From positions 124,001 through 188,000 of the forward strand of contig CAJNAR010000025.1 of assembly GCA_905220665.1 (NCBI GenBank): a stretch of 64,000 nt of DNA, in the 5' to 3' direction. The notes under the pieces are model-generated. The model saw only the letters and a program-made list of their open reading frames with translations. It searched no databases and was not told where the DNA came from. Position 1 is the stretch's first letter. Every line of letters starts with the position of its first letter. The position numbers and the translations under genes were made by a program. Positions 11,281-22,554 of this stretch are shown piece after piece. The DNA comes from Albugo candida. Taxonomy: Eukaryota > Oomycota > Peronosporomycetes > Albuginales > Albuginaceae.

Positions 11281-14200
11281 CTATGATGTGCATCGTGTCG
11301 CCACTGTCCTCGTCAAAAATAAGTCAGGATGATTTCGGAATTGGACGAGTTCGAAATCGCGTAGATTTCCCACATAGTCACTCAACACGTCAATCTTGAA
11401 CGTGGAATCAAATCGACTCATACTCCGCGGAAGCTTCAATTGCGCAACATTCGAGTTGACCATTTTAATAATTTGAAATGGTCCAACCTTGCGAGCAGCT
11501 AATTTGGCGTGTTGCCCATCAATGTCTTGTGCCGCATGTTTCGCAGGAATTAGACCAGTGTCCAAGATGACCAAATCTCCAATTTTAAAAGTAATATCAG
11601 TGCGTTTTTTGTCGTAGTACTTCTTTTGACGATCCTGAGCTTAAAGTAAATGTTCCCTGGCTAGATCAATGATCTCTTGACGACGGCTTTGGAAATGTTT
11701 TGCATAATCAGCATTTCCATGTTGCACCTAAGTTGTGACGCTAGGAGACCTTAGCGGATTCAACGGTTTGCGTTCCTTGCGACTAGTATCAATTTCGAAA
11801 GGTGACATAGAAGTTGATGCACTGACGAGAGTGACATGAGCATATTCAATTGTACCTAAGTAATCGGACCAATCACATCCATGATGCTAAATCATACAGC
11901 GTAGAGCGTCTTCCAAAACTCAAATTTTGACGTTCTGTTTGTCCGTCGGCTTGTGCCCGATATGAAGATTTCATATGCAGACGAATTCCCATCAACATAG
12001 CAAGAGAAGACCAAAACTTCGAAACAAACTTGGAATCTCGATCGCTGATATAATCGATGGTAGACCATGATGACGAACGACAGAATCAAAGAAATGACAC
12101 GCTGTCACATGGGCATCATCGTTGCAATTGCGCGCCCGGCCCGATATTTTGACCGGTTGGAGAATTTTTCGACAGCTGTCATGATAGCATCAAATCCGTT
12201 TGATTCGGTAATCCCTTAATGAAATCGATAGAGATAACTGACCAACATCGGGATCGGAATCATTTTTCCATTCTTGCAAGCGTTGCTGTGTTTCCAGCGA
12301 GTGCATGTTTCACAACTCTGTACGTAATCTCAAACATCTAAATTTAATGTAGGCCAATGATACCATTGAGCGAAGCGTAGAAATGTTCATTGAGCACCAG
12401 GATGTGCGGCAATGTTGGAGTCATGAAAGAATACGATGATAGAAGTTCGAAGATAATTATCTTTTGTGTTTGGTACACACACGCATCATCATTTGTGACT
12501 TGAAGTAAAACAAATCTTCGTGTTTGACATACAGTGAGTCTGGACGTTTGAATTGTCCGGCATAATATGAACAAGTACGATATCCACTGGCAACTTCCTT
12601 GTAAACCGAACTTGACCAACCAAGCGAGCTCCAATTTTGAGATTCTTTTGTCACGTTAACAGCCACAGGCGAAGGCTCGGTAACGCTTATAGAACGCGAC
12701 CGACTTGATTGTCCACGTATATCGCCATTAGTAAGCTTCAAATCACCACCATCAAAGTCGCTGATAGCATCCTTTCTCTCGAATGTATGGAAGCTTGAGG
12801 AGAATTTGCGCGGTCGAGAACATCGCACTGTTGATTGGACACGAGTGCCGTCGACAATTCGGAACCTTAACGTGATAAAGCATCGGCTACCACATTCAAA
12901 TGACCTTGAACGTGATGCAGCTTGAATGCAACTAGCGAAAACAACGTCAAAAATCGAGCCAGCTTTGGCAAAACTTTTGGATTGTGCAAAAACCATTTGC
13001 ATGCAGTGTTGTCCGTGTATATTTCAAATTCGCGACCATAAAGATAATGACGCCACTTTTCCAATTCAAGCTTGATTGCATAAAGTTCTTTTTCACGTGG
13101 CGGCCAATTAATCTCATGAATTCCCAGATTCTTGGAAAAAAATGCAATGGGATGATCGCAACCAGAATGAAGCTGAGAAAGTTGTCCACCAACACAATAG
13201 CCAGAGGCGTCTGTTGTCATGATGAATCGTTTGGCATGATCTGGTAATTTCAACTCGGTGCTTCATGAGGAGCTGACTTGCCTTGCTCAAACGCATGAGT
13301 CTGGCCATCCTTCCATTCCAAAACATATTCTTTCTTGACTAGAGGGCCAAGTGGTAACGCAAGAGTTGCGTAGTCACAAATTAAACGACGATAGTAACCA
13401 GCCAAACCCGAGAAACTTATAGTTGTCTCTGATTTGTAGGAGTTGGCCACTTCGCAATAGCATTTTTCTTCCGAGTATCCACTGTAAGTCCTTTAGCCGA
13501 AATTGTATGGCCAAGAAACTTCACTTCTGACTGGCCAAAATTACATTTGGACTGATGACAGAACAAATTCTCACGACGAAGAACTCCAAAGAGAGTTCAA
13601 GGATGGTCGACGTGTTCATCCAGACTAGTGGAGAGCACACAAATGTCATCTAGATAGACAACAATGTATATGTATTTCGCAAAAATTACTCGCATAAGAC
13701 GAGACCAAACACCAGGCATACCAGCTAATCTCATAGGAGCCACACACCACTGACGTTTCTGCATGTATGCGAAAGGCGGTATACTTTCGGCTTTCAAATG
13801 CGATCCGCTTTTGAGTGATAGCCTTGGGACAGATCCAGAACTGAAAAGATGACACAGCCACACATCTGATCAAAAGGTTCGTCCATGCAAGGAAGTGATA
13901 TCTTCGGAATAATCGTCTGCGAACTGACGTAACGGTAATCAATGACCCATCGAAGAGGTAGATGCGCATTGTCAGAGCGTACCTATTCGGATCGTGATTT
14001 GCTTTTCCCAGTAATAGGGTCCTTTTTAGGTACACCAAATATATTTGAAACCCATGGAGAGTCTGGAATTTCGATTCAACCTTTCTTGAACTTTTCCGCA
14101 CCGAGCATGTGAAGTGCATATTGTTCGGCCTTGAATGGGCGAAACGGGGCACGGCTGCTAGTTATAGCTTCTGATTTCATAATGAGATCAAAGTCAATAC

Positions 14201-15800
14201 GACGTGAAGGTGGAAGTCGATCAGGAAGTGTCTCTCGAAAGACATCTTCAAACTCCTCCAAAAGTGTAGTAATCAGTCGAGGTACCGTATCACCCTCCGT
14301 CATTAGAGCGCAGTTCTTTACGCGATAAACTTCATCGTACTCCTGGTGCTCGAATTTTCGTTTGAAGTCCACCGCAGCAATTCCCACATCAATTTCGCTA
14401 CTTGTATCCAAAGTAGTGTGTGTCGAAGGTAAGCGCTGATGCGGAAATGAAATTGCGTGCGAACGCCAATCCAGTTGCGGTTGAAACTTGGTAAGCCACG
14501 GTTTGCCCAAGATGACATCATGAGCAGAACCCAACGGCCATTCCATGATTTGTAAATTGCGAAATGCAAATCGATCAAATATGATAGTTGCAACAACCTT
14601 TTTAATGGAGCGAGTCTTTGTGGAAATCAAATCTTGTAACTTGGGAGAAACCAGAGTGTGTCAATTTCTTCACCAAGCCGGGACGAACTATATTACAGGA
14701 TGCACCGCTATCAAAGATAATAGTGACAGGTGTTCCATCACAAATTCCTTGTTTACGAATAAGTTCATTCTCTGGATGCACCGGATCTATAGTCGACGTC
14801 GAAATCTCTTCCATTTCGATAATTTCCACTTCGTTCCCGGAACTTGTAATAGAAGGTAGCGAGTATGTCGCTCTTGGATACGGGGAATTATTAAAGCTTA
14901 CAGCTGATTATTCATGTCGAGTGCCGTGAGATTGCTTCTCTTTATTCTCAAGCTTGTAACATTGCTCGAGGACATGACCGGGTTTCTTGCAGTAGCGACA
15001 TTTCTTCGACGAAGAAGTTGATGGTGAGGAGCGACGATGTTTTGCATGTCCTGGTCAATCTCTATTGGTTCTAGGACATTCTCCTGCGTGCGCGGTGATG
15101 CAGTTGGTTGAGGATGATAATGCTGATTACAGTTTGCACGTGATCGCTCCTGCGAGTATACTGGTGGACGGTAATTCGTCCCGCGGACACAATGAGATCG
15201 ATCATACTCCAACGCAACCTTCATGGCTCGTGAAACCGTGGAACACCGGAGGTATTGAACTTCTTCTCGCATGGGACTTACTAGTCCTCGTGTAAAGTAA
15301 GTTATCTTCTCCAACTCGCTCATGTCCGTAACTTGCATCATAGCTTCACGAAAACGGGAAATATAGACTTCCAAGTTCGGAGTGCTCTCCTGTTTGAGTG
15401 CGTACAGGTGATCACGCAAGCGTTCTTGCAGATCAGGGGGTACAAATTCATCATTTACTTGAACGATGAGGTCTTACATGTCTTTGATATATGGCTTGTT
15501 CAACTTGTACCAAGCTGCGGCATTCCCTTTGGAATTGGCGGTCGTGATTGCCAAAATTCGAGCCGTTTTATTGACATCGCGCCAGTCGATATGCTTTGCT
15601 CCGAAGTACTGAGCCAGGTTCTCAAAGTACAGATCGACGATTCGCCCATTTTACCATGAAATTGAGGTAACCTGATCCCTTCAACTTTTATTTCACGCTT
15701 GGTCACAGCTTCAAGCAATTGCTTTTGTTTTTCGACCAATTCGATCAATGTTTTCGTGATAGCGTCGGGGGACCATCCTTGTGGGTTCAACGACGTCATG
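11281..15800 (-). pseudogene. Broken gag-pol of the Ty3/gypsy element
   Basis: Recognisable parts on the minus strand: a Gag start near 15800; a CCHC zinc knuckle at about 14970-15000 (C-x2-C-x4-H-x4-C); a retropepsin site FDSGAS near 14720; reverse transcriptase with the YLDD box near 13640; RNase H with TTDASG and TDNTACKW between about 13250 and 12880; integrase core with SDRDSKF and ADGQTER between about 12070 and 11920; and a tail with KVGPFQI and KLP at 11281-11574, possibly the GPY/F-like end of integrase. At least several frameshifts and stops separate these parts, so no full polyprotein can be made. Confidence 0.85.
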
Positions 15801-15955
15801 ATAACCTCAAAAAAGTCCAACCAAATAGAGCCGGAACAAACGACAAACACTCGGCGAGCGGCTTTCCCAACATCGTGACGCTAAACAACGCGTAAGAAAA
15901 ACTCCTTCCGGACGACAGCGACCTTTGAGTTATGTGACCACCAAGTGCTATCAGC

Positions 15956-16121
15956 TGTAACGCCGGCAGGAGGAAGCAGAGGAAGCTATTTGTTGGCGTA
16001 GCTTCATTTGATAAAAAACGGAAAGTGTGATTTTTAATTAAAGTATCCTGGTTCACCTATCTGATTGGTTAATTCAGTTCACCAACTATGTATAACTATG
16101 TATGCATGTACAATGGAGGTT
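15956..16121 (-). repeat. LTR (5' end of the element)
   Basis: Partner of 10932-11099. It begins TGTAACGCCGGCAGG and ends GTACAATGGAGGTT on the plus strand. The element reads leftward from here; the next bases inward (GCTGATAGCACTTGG on the minus strand) are where the primer-binding site should lie, but I cannot match it to a tRNA. Confidence 0.78.
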
Positions 16122-17370
16122 ATTTCAAGATCAGAGCACGTAGAATATCAGCTTGCATTATTCTTCACAAGTTGTGGGAGTAATAATGTAAGCAGGCCTG
16201 ATGTGCTATAAAAGTGTGGGACTATCAATTTTAGTTTTTAGTCGTGGGGTTATCGATACTCTTTTCTTTTTCTTTATTTCACCTACTGTGGAGGACGACA
16301 AATTTTGGGTACTGTCTTTGGACAATTCGTATTTATTACCGGCTGGATATCGTCTCGTACTAAAGTGGAGTGAGTCAATCGCTCTACATAGAGAAGGACT
16401 GTAATAGGTGCGAATCGTTTCAACGAATGTCACACGTAACTTCATGTTATTCTTTTCTTGTTTTTTAATAATAATTGATGATCACAGCCTAGGCGCTCAG
16501 TTATGTCCTTGCCTAATTGAAGTGTATGAAATCCTTTACCTAACTTATTCCTGTCGAGCTGATAAGAATAACAAGCCGAATATGAGAACTTAAGCCTTGT
16601 AGATACTTCATGATGCAGGCTTGGTATCATGCCAAGAAATGCCAAATGATCTTAGTACCCTATACTATGCACATGTAGCACTCATGTACACGTCCACTAA
16701 AAACACCGTTCACAATCGATACTTGATGGTATCCAGTGACGAACGCTAAGCACGAATAGCCCGCTGTTAGTTGCAAAGTATTGCGGTATTATGCAGAAGA
16801 TCGGAAACCCTACTTGCTCGGGAGATCTAACTACTTAGATAGACATGGTAGAAGCAGAAAATTAAGCTCATAGAGAATAATACTTGTTTTTACGGTGTGT
16901 AGGGCCGTTATACCTTCAAATATGTGTAGCTAAGGCTCCAGTAAAGAAGTAGCTTTCAACCAACTGCAAAAATGATAGTCCCACTTAACATCATCGGAGA
17001 ATTGGCCAGATCGTATGGAGCTTGATTCGCAGGCAAGTCTACCTAGTGTGCATGCAATGTCTCAAGTACGTTATTGCCGCACAATCAGACCGTTCCAAAA
17101 AAGCGCATCTATCATTGTGGATGATGAAACAGGAGTCAAACATCGTGAACAAATCTTAAGGCTACGTGAATCCAGCATCATCTTTAATGTCTCCATGAGA
17201 TGGTACCAGGTCTCGTTCTTAAAGCATGAGAGCTTGAGAGAAACTGGAAATGGAAATGAAACATCAGTGCATGGCGATGTCGTAATGTGTCTTTGGGAGA
17301 GGAGGAAACGCGTACTCCACAATACATGTCAATAGATGTAAGATGTTCTGGCCTATTCTAGTCAATTCGT
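16122..17370. other. Intergenic, no gene recognised
   Basis: Between the retroelement and the duplicated block. It has short frames only (up to 106 codons at 17015-17335) without a recognisable domain. Confidence 0.35.
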
Positions 17371-19497
17371 CTACGGCGTGCTCGCTACATGTAATCTTTA
17401 CCGTGATGGAAGCACTTGCCCTAGTGCATGAGAAAGTATGCTCCCAACCGAGGTCATGCATGTCGATTTTGTAAAATCGGAAGAGGCACTTGTGGTAGCA
17501 CCTCTAATTTCGCAATTGCAGAATTTCATTTCTTTTTGATCAGATTTATGAATAATACTGTTTCGGGGCATGGGAAGTCAAGAACCTGCGGCAACCCATC
17601 GCTTGAAAATAGGGCAATTTCTTACATTCTTTGTGTGACCTCGGGCGCACTAGAAAAATGAGCTTATGATCATCGACCAGACTGCAATATTACTACTACG
17701 ACATTGCATGAGATGGCAGAATGGTAGAACTAGCCAGTTATGTCATCTCGTATCCATTACGATGCAGGAAATATTTTTTCTGCAATTTCTCAGCCGCAAG
17801 CATTGCCATGTGCTGACGAACTAGAAATCAATCCAAAGATTCAAGTATAACTTCTCTTGTGAGCTGAATTAATGCTGAGCTTTTCAGCACACGAAAGTCT
17901 AAAATTGCCTCGAGACAACTCTTTGATGGCTGAAATGACACCTGACAAATAAACCATTGACGAGTATTTGAGTCTTCAAACAACGCGACTGAAAATTCTC
18001 TGTGGTTTGCAGCAAAGCAAAGATTCAAGATTAATTCACATACTTTGAATGGATCCACGAAGTAATGAATGATTCCATCTTAATCAGGAGTTCAAGTCTG
18101 TATCACAATAAACTATAACTAGCTGCCTCTTCAAATTGGTTTAATGGAAACAAAAGTATGATCTTTTCATACTAATGGTCGACTGATTTAAAAACGGGTA
18201 ACACAATTCTCCGGCCGAGGGCCTAGAAAAGCGGATGTGCTGATATCAATGCGCTTGCTGTAGTCTTGACGATCTAATCAAGCAGTGTTTGGTACTTCTG
18301 TGCTCAACGATACTTGCAGCATCGATGATTTAGGTTCGCATCGTCGTATGCTAATATGGTAGCATACCACTTTTTATCCTTTCGCTGGCCGGATCAATGC
18401 GCTTATCTGTGCAAAGGCGATATCAGGACAAACTACCACTTTGGTGTATTGGCAATTGTATCATCTCGCTTCTTCGAAACATCAAGCATAACTAATACAG
18501 GGACAACAAACAGCCATGTATGATTATTGGTTTCGAGAGTATGGTTGAGACGGTTCAAGGCAAAATCGCAACGAAGAGAAGATCGTCAACTTTCGGACAA
18601 ACGCCCTGCACACACTGTGAAGACTTCTGTTCACTTAGGATTTGAAAAACTGCCTTAATATAGGTCCTTAGTTCGCTAATCTGTGCTAACTCTAAGCCTA
18701 TCATTCTAGATCCCTCTATAATGTTCCTAATGACGTTTCTTGTGACGTCATGGCCTATCTAGCATACAGTCAGCTCAATCTTGTTGCCCGACTCGACAGC
18801 ATGACACACACAGTCTATAATATGCTTGCTCCTCTAAGAAATCGAGTTATTTGAACTGCCACCAGACACCACATCTAGTGTTTGATCTACAATGCTGGTA
18901 TGATCGAAATTTCACAACTCATTACCGCTAAATTTGTAAGAGGCGGATGTAAGCAATCATAAACAACAACGAGATCGCTAATGATCACCGCGAAAGTCAT
19001 TGATAAGTCAAGAATTTTCCAAAAGCTGATGAGTAAGTAGCACAAATTTTTATCTAGAAATGTGTATGTACCTATGTTTATCTCAGCATCGATTGGAAAA
19101 AAAAAACTTATACGATCCACTGGTTACGGCAACGCTTGATAACTCGTATGGCAGCTTACAATGACTATCTTGCATCAGGATCCCTTAAAGTGAGTATATC
19201 TTACGAAATTGAAGTGTTTGTGGTATCTGTAGTTCCTTGAAATCGTAAACGAAGAAAAGATCTGATACAATAAATTGAAACAGATCTTTTTCATGACTTA
19301 TCCATCTTATCCAATCTATGCATTTAGCCAAATTCTACTTGAGCACCGAGAATACGTGGTTCGGCAGGCAAAATGTCATAGCACCGTATAGCACTCTACA
19401 GTACAACCTGGCTTTTTGCACCAATCATGAACTCAATGAGTCCAAATTTGCTTTGTAATATCGTTTATAATATAAGCTCATAAAACACTAGAAGTAG
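17371..19497. other. Non-coding upstream block of unit A
   Basis: No convincing gene. The longest frame (17828-18058 minus, 76 codons) is not kept open in unit B, which argues against coding. The segment must include the promoter of mannosidase copy 2. Confidence 0.45.
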
Positions 19498-22400
19498 ATG
19501 AAATACATCTCGATGCTCGGATCAAATATACTGGTGTTGTTGTTCTTCATGCCACATACACACAGCGTCCTATTCACTGGATTGGCAGGCCGATCGATAG
19601 CAAAACAGTTGCAAGATTCGATAGCATCCACAGCGTGCCAATCTTTCCATAAGAGCGGTGATTTGTGGCACTACGAATGGTGTTTTAATCGACACGTTCG
19701 ACAGTACCGTCGTTATGAGCAAAATAATTCCGTGCAAAGTTTGATTATAGGGAAATATATACACTATGAAAGCCGAACATATCATATCACGTCACTTCCT
19801 GGCAACGTGTCTACAAATACGTATTATCTGAGTCAAAACTTCACGCAGGGGGACGATTGTACGTCGGAAAATCATATTTTGCCTCAAAGAGCTACTGATA
19901 TTCGCTTTAAATGCTGTGGCTCTGCAAGCAATGGCACGTTCATCGAGTCAGTAGAAGAGTCAACGTCATGCTCACATATACTTTGGATGTGCACACCAAT
20001 TGTATGCGAATTACAGGGTGAGACATTTGTGGAAGCTAATGGAATGGAAGAAGAAGAACGGTTGGAATGGCTTCAGATTGTAAAGGATATGTTTTATCAC
20101 GCATACCACGGCTATATGGAGCATGCTTTTCCATCTGATAATTTACTACCGCTAACCTGTCGTGGTGGTGAGTTTGCCCTGAGTAAAATTCCATTACTGA
20201 CATTGATCGATGCATTGGATATGCTTGCGATAATGGAAGATAAAGTTGAATTTGAGCGTGGTGTCCGATACGTTATAGAACACTCGAATTTTGACATCGA
20301 TGAGAATGTTTCGGTCTTTGAAACGACGATTCGAGTCCTCGGGGGTCTATTGTCTGCTCATATGTTTGCTATCAACAAACGTTTGGCCTTACTGCCCAAC
20401 GGAATGTACAAAAATGAGCTGCTCACACTTGCTATTAACATCGCAGATCGACTGATGCCTGCTTTTCAGACAAAAACTGGCATTCCATATGGACAGGTAA
20501 ACTTGCGTCGAGGTGTACCGCTGGGTTTCTCCGTACAGGCCAATACTGCTGAAGTGGGTTCACTCACGATGGAGTTTACAATGCTGAGTGTCTTGACAGG
20601 AGACATCAAGTACGCTAACGCTTCGCGCATAGCTGCGCGGGCTCTTTTCGATAGTCGTACAAAGGCTGGTCTATTGGGAAAGTTCATTAGCAATCGAAAT
20701 GGTGAATGGACAAGTTCGGTTTCAGGTCTAGGTCCTAACGCAGATAGCACGTATGAATACTATTTGAAGATGTACATGACATTCGGCGATATTGAGTTTC
20801 TTAACGTATTTGAAGAGCTGTATGATGCGATCATGACCTACAACCGTGTGGGCGATTGGTTTTTCGATGTGAACTTAAATGATGGCTTCGAAGCTCACAA
20901 CAGTCAGATGATTTTTGAAAATCTGGTGGCATTTTTTCCAGCATTACAGGTAGCTTTTGGCCAAATCTCTGCAGCTTCTAACTCCTTAAATGCTTTCCAT
21001 AAAGTCTGGCGAGACTTTGGGTTTACTCCGGAGAGATTGGACGTAAAAGCATGGAATGTTGATTGGGGTGGGCGAGACTACGTGCTTCGACCAGAGCTTG
21101 CAGAATCTACATTCTACATGCACGAAGCCACACATGACTCTTCTTGGTTACGTGCAGGTGCTCATATCGTTGAGTCGATTGAAAACCATTGCAAGACTGA
21201 TTGCGGTTATGCAAGCGTCAAAAATGTGGAAGCAAAATCATTGAAGGATGAAATGCCGTCATTTTTCCTTGCAGAAACGTGCAAGTATTTGTATCTTTTA
21301 TTCAACACCAGCAGCTTCATACGAAATGGAAATTTCGTGTTCACAACGGAGGCTCATCCATTTCCGATCTCTCAGGTGACTGTTGGCTTGGAGCTCATTC
21401 AAAAGCTGGTGAAATCAAATTCGGGCACGCTCACTGATCGGAATGATAATACATGCTCGGAAGCTCCATTCTGGCTTGCTTATTCATATCAGGAGGATTT
21501 CCGAGTCATCACTGAAAAGGAGAATACTAGACTGTATGATGAGGCGTTTTATCAATGGAGCTTTTGTGACCTGCAAACCGAAAATAAGTCGCTGGGAATT
21601 GAGCAAAGTCATGTAGTGAATGGTGGTGAAAAGCTTGGAAACTTTCACGTTCATCAAGTCGGTCGCTTTACTCGAGTGATACAAGAGCAGACGCAACAGT
21701 GGATCGACTTTGTCCGTTATGGTCAGAATCAGTTGCTGGTTGCAATGATGCTCGATCAAGAGCAAGTTTTGAAATCGAACTCAGGCATTATTAAGGCTCC
21801 ATTGGTACCCGTATACCGAACATTTCAGCTGCACACGGCACCATCGACGGCGATCAAGTTGCTCAGTTTCTCATGTTCCGTACAAGTTTTGCTGAATTTC
21901 AAAAATTTGAATAAAGAGCACCATGACGAAATGACCGCGTTCCGATTTCCTTGTATCCAGAGTAGATTTGGAGGCTATTCTTTCTCACCTCATAGCGTCG
22001 CATTTATAATGGCCGGTCTGGTGATTGCAGTCCCTATCGACGCGTGTGCTAACCTTCAAGGAAATCATTATCGTGGGAAGTACGTGCTTTCGCATCAAGG
22101 GAAATGCTCCCACAAGGAAAAGGCAGCAAATGTTGTTGCATCCGGCGCATTCGGCTTGCTTATTTGGATTACAGAAAAGCTCGAAACGGATATTGACGAT
22201 TTATTGGTCGAAGCTTCTGCATCGAATCGCCCCGGAAATCCGGCTCTGGCTGATATCATCTCCATTCCAATTGTCATGATCACTACCAGCCTTGGCGAAT
22301 GGCTTCATTCTATCAAAGATACTGACATGGGTGTTCGGTTGGACTTGGAGACATCTGTCAATTCCAATCTTGATTTGTCACAGCGTTCGTTGGCAAAACT

Positions 22401-22500
22401 GCAAGCAGTAGACAAAGAGACCTTTCCTTCTTTGATGCTCAGTGAGAAACATCCGGCCAAAATTTGGCTTTTCGGGCCGCAATGGGGTATTGTGATCCGA
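17371..22500. repeat. Segmental duplication, unit A
   Basis: About 2.1 kb of non-coding DNA followed by mannosidase copy 2. It is similar in the same order to 24384-29300. Shared non-coding blocks include CTACGGCGTG at 17371 and 24384, and repeated matches up to the gene start. Unit A carries about 195 bp near 18615-18810 that unit B lacks; in unit B the flanking ACACAC sequences join directly near 25535. The distal boundary is set by loss of similarity at the 3' ends of the genes. Confidence 0.8.
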
Positions 22501-22554
22501 TCGTTCAATATCTCTGCCGCTCGTGAGAATCTTGCGATTCAGATACATTCTTAG
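19498..22554 (+). CDS. MRH-GH47-PA fusion: EDEM-like alpha-mannosidase, copy 2
   Basis: Intronless, 1018 residues. Residues 1-23 form a signal peptide. Residues 25-172 are an MRH lectin domain aligning block by block with OS-9 as I recall it: LWHYEWCFNRHVRQY, then GDDC, QRATDIRFKC and SCSHILWMCTPIVC. Of the four mannose-pocket residues, Gln69, Arg131 and Glu154 are present; the expected Tyr is His160. GH47 occupies about 180-640, with the catalytic positions Glu275 (VFETTIR), Asp416 (NADSTYEY) and Glu533 (LRPELAES) and calcium Thr617 (FTTEAH) all kept. A PA domain spans about 830-940. Predicted secreted-pathway glycoprotein acting on N-glycans of misfolded ER clients. No ER retrieval signal is seen at the C-terminus. 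The domain assignment is strong; activity is inferred. Confidence 0.92.
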   Translation: MKYISMLGSNILVLLFFMPHTHSVLFTGLAGRSIAKQLQDSIASTACQSFHKSGDLWHYEWCFNRHVRQYRRYEQNNSVQSLIIGKYIHYESRTYHITSLPGNVSTNTYYLSQNFTQGDDCTSENHILPQRATDIRFKCCGSASNGTFIESVEESTSCSHILWMCTPIVCELQGETFVEANGMEEEERLEWLQIVKDMFYHAYHGYMEHAFPSDNLLPLTCRGGEFALSKIPLLTLIDALDMLAIMEDKVEFERGVRYVIEHSNFDIDENVSVFETTIRVLGGLLSAHMFAINKRLALLPNGMYKNELLTLAINIADRLMPAFQTKTGIPYGQVNLRRGVPLGFSVQANTAEVGSLTMEFTMLSVLTGDIKYANASRIAARALFDSRTKAGLLGKFISNRNGEWTSSVSGLGPNADSTYEYYLKMYMTFGDIEFLNVFEELYDAIMTYNRVGDWFFDVNLNDGFEAHNSQMIFENLVAFFPALQVAFGQISAASNSLNAFHKVWRDFGFTPERLDVKAWNVDWGGRDYVLRPELAESTFYMHEATHDSSWLRAGAHIVESIENHCKTDCGYASVKNVEAKSLKDEMPSFFLAETCKYLYLLFNTSSFIRNGNFVFTTEAHPFPISQVTVGLELIQKLVKSNSGTLTDRNDNTCSEAPFWLAYSYQEDFRVITEKENTRLYDEAFYQWSFCDLQTENKSLGIEQSHVVNGGEKLGNFHVHQVGRFTRVIQEQTQQWIDFVRYGQNQLLVAMMLDQEQVLKSNSGIIKAPLVPVYRTFQLHTAPSTAIKLLSFSCSVQVLLNFKNLNKEHHDEMTAFRFPCIQSRFGGYSFSPHSVAFIMAGLVIAVPIDACANLQGNHYRGKYVLSHQGKCSHKEKAANVVASGAFGLLIWITEKLETDIDDLLVEASASNRPGNPALADIISIPIVMITTSLGEWLHSIKDTDMGVRLDLETSVNSNLDLSQRSLAKLQAVDKETFPSLMLSEKHPAKIWLFGPQWGIVIRSFNISAARENLAIQIHS

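Larger units (their letters stand above)
10932..16121 (-). mobile_element. Degenerate Ty3/gypsy LTR retrotransposon
   Basis: About 5.2 kb bounded by two similar direct repeats (10932-11099 and 15956-16121). Internal order on the minus strand is Gag with a CCHC knuckle, aspartic protease, reverse transcriptase, RNase H, integrase and a short tail, which is the Ty3/gypsy order. Reading frames are broken in many places and the two LTRs have diverged by substitutions and small indels. The copy is therefore old and probably immobile. The outer flanks (agatc on the left, atttc on the right) do not show a matching target-site duplication at the boundaries I chose. Confidence 0.88.

Noticed and set aside
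12984..13247. Plus-strand open frame of 87 codons
   Set aside because: It is the shadow of the RNase H region on the minus strand.
17828..18058. 76-codon minus-strand frame upstream of copy 2
   Set aside because: The equivalent sequence in unit B has stops and indels, so the frame is not under selection.
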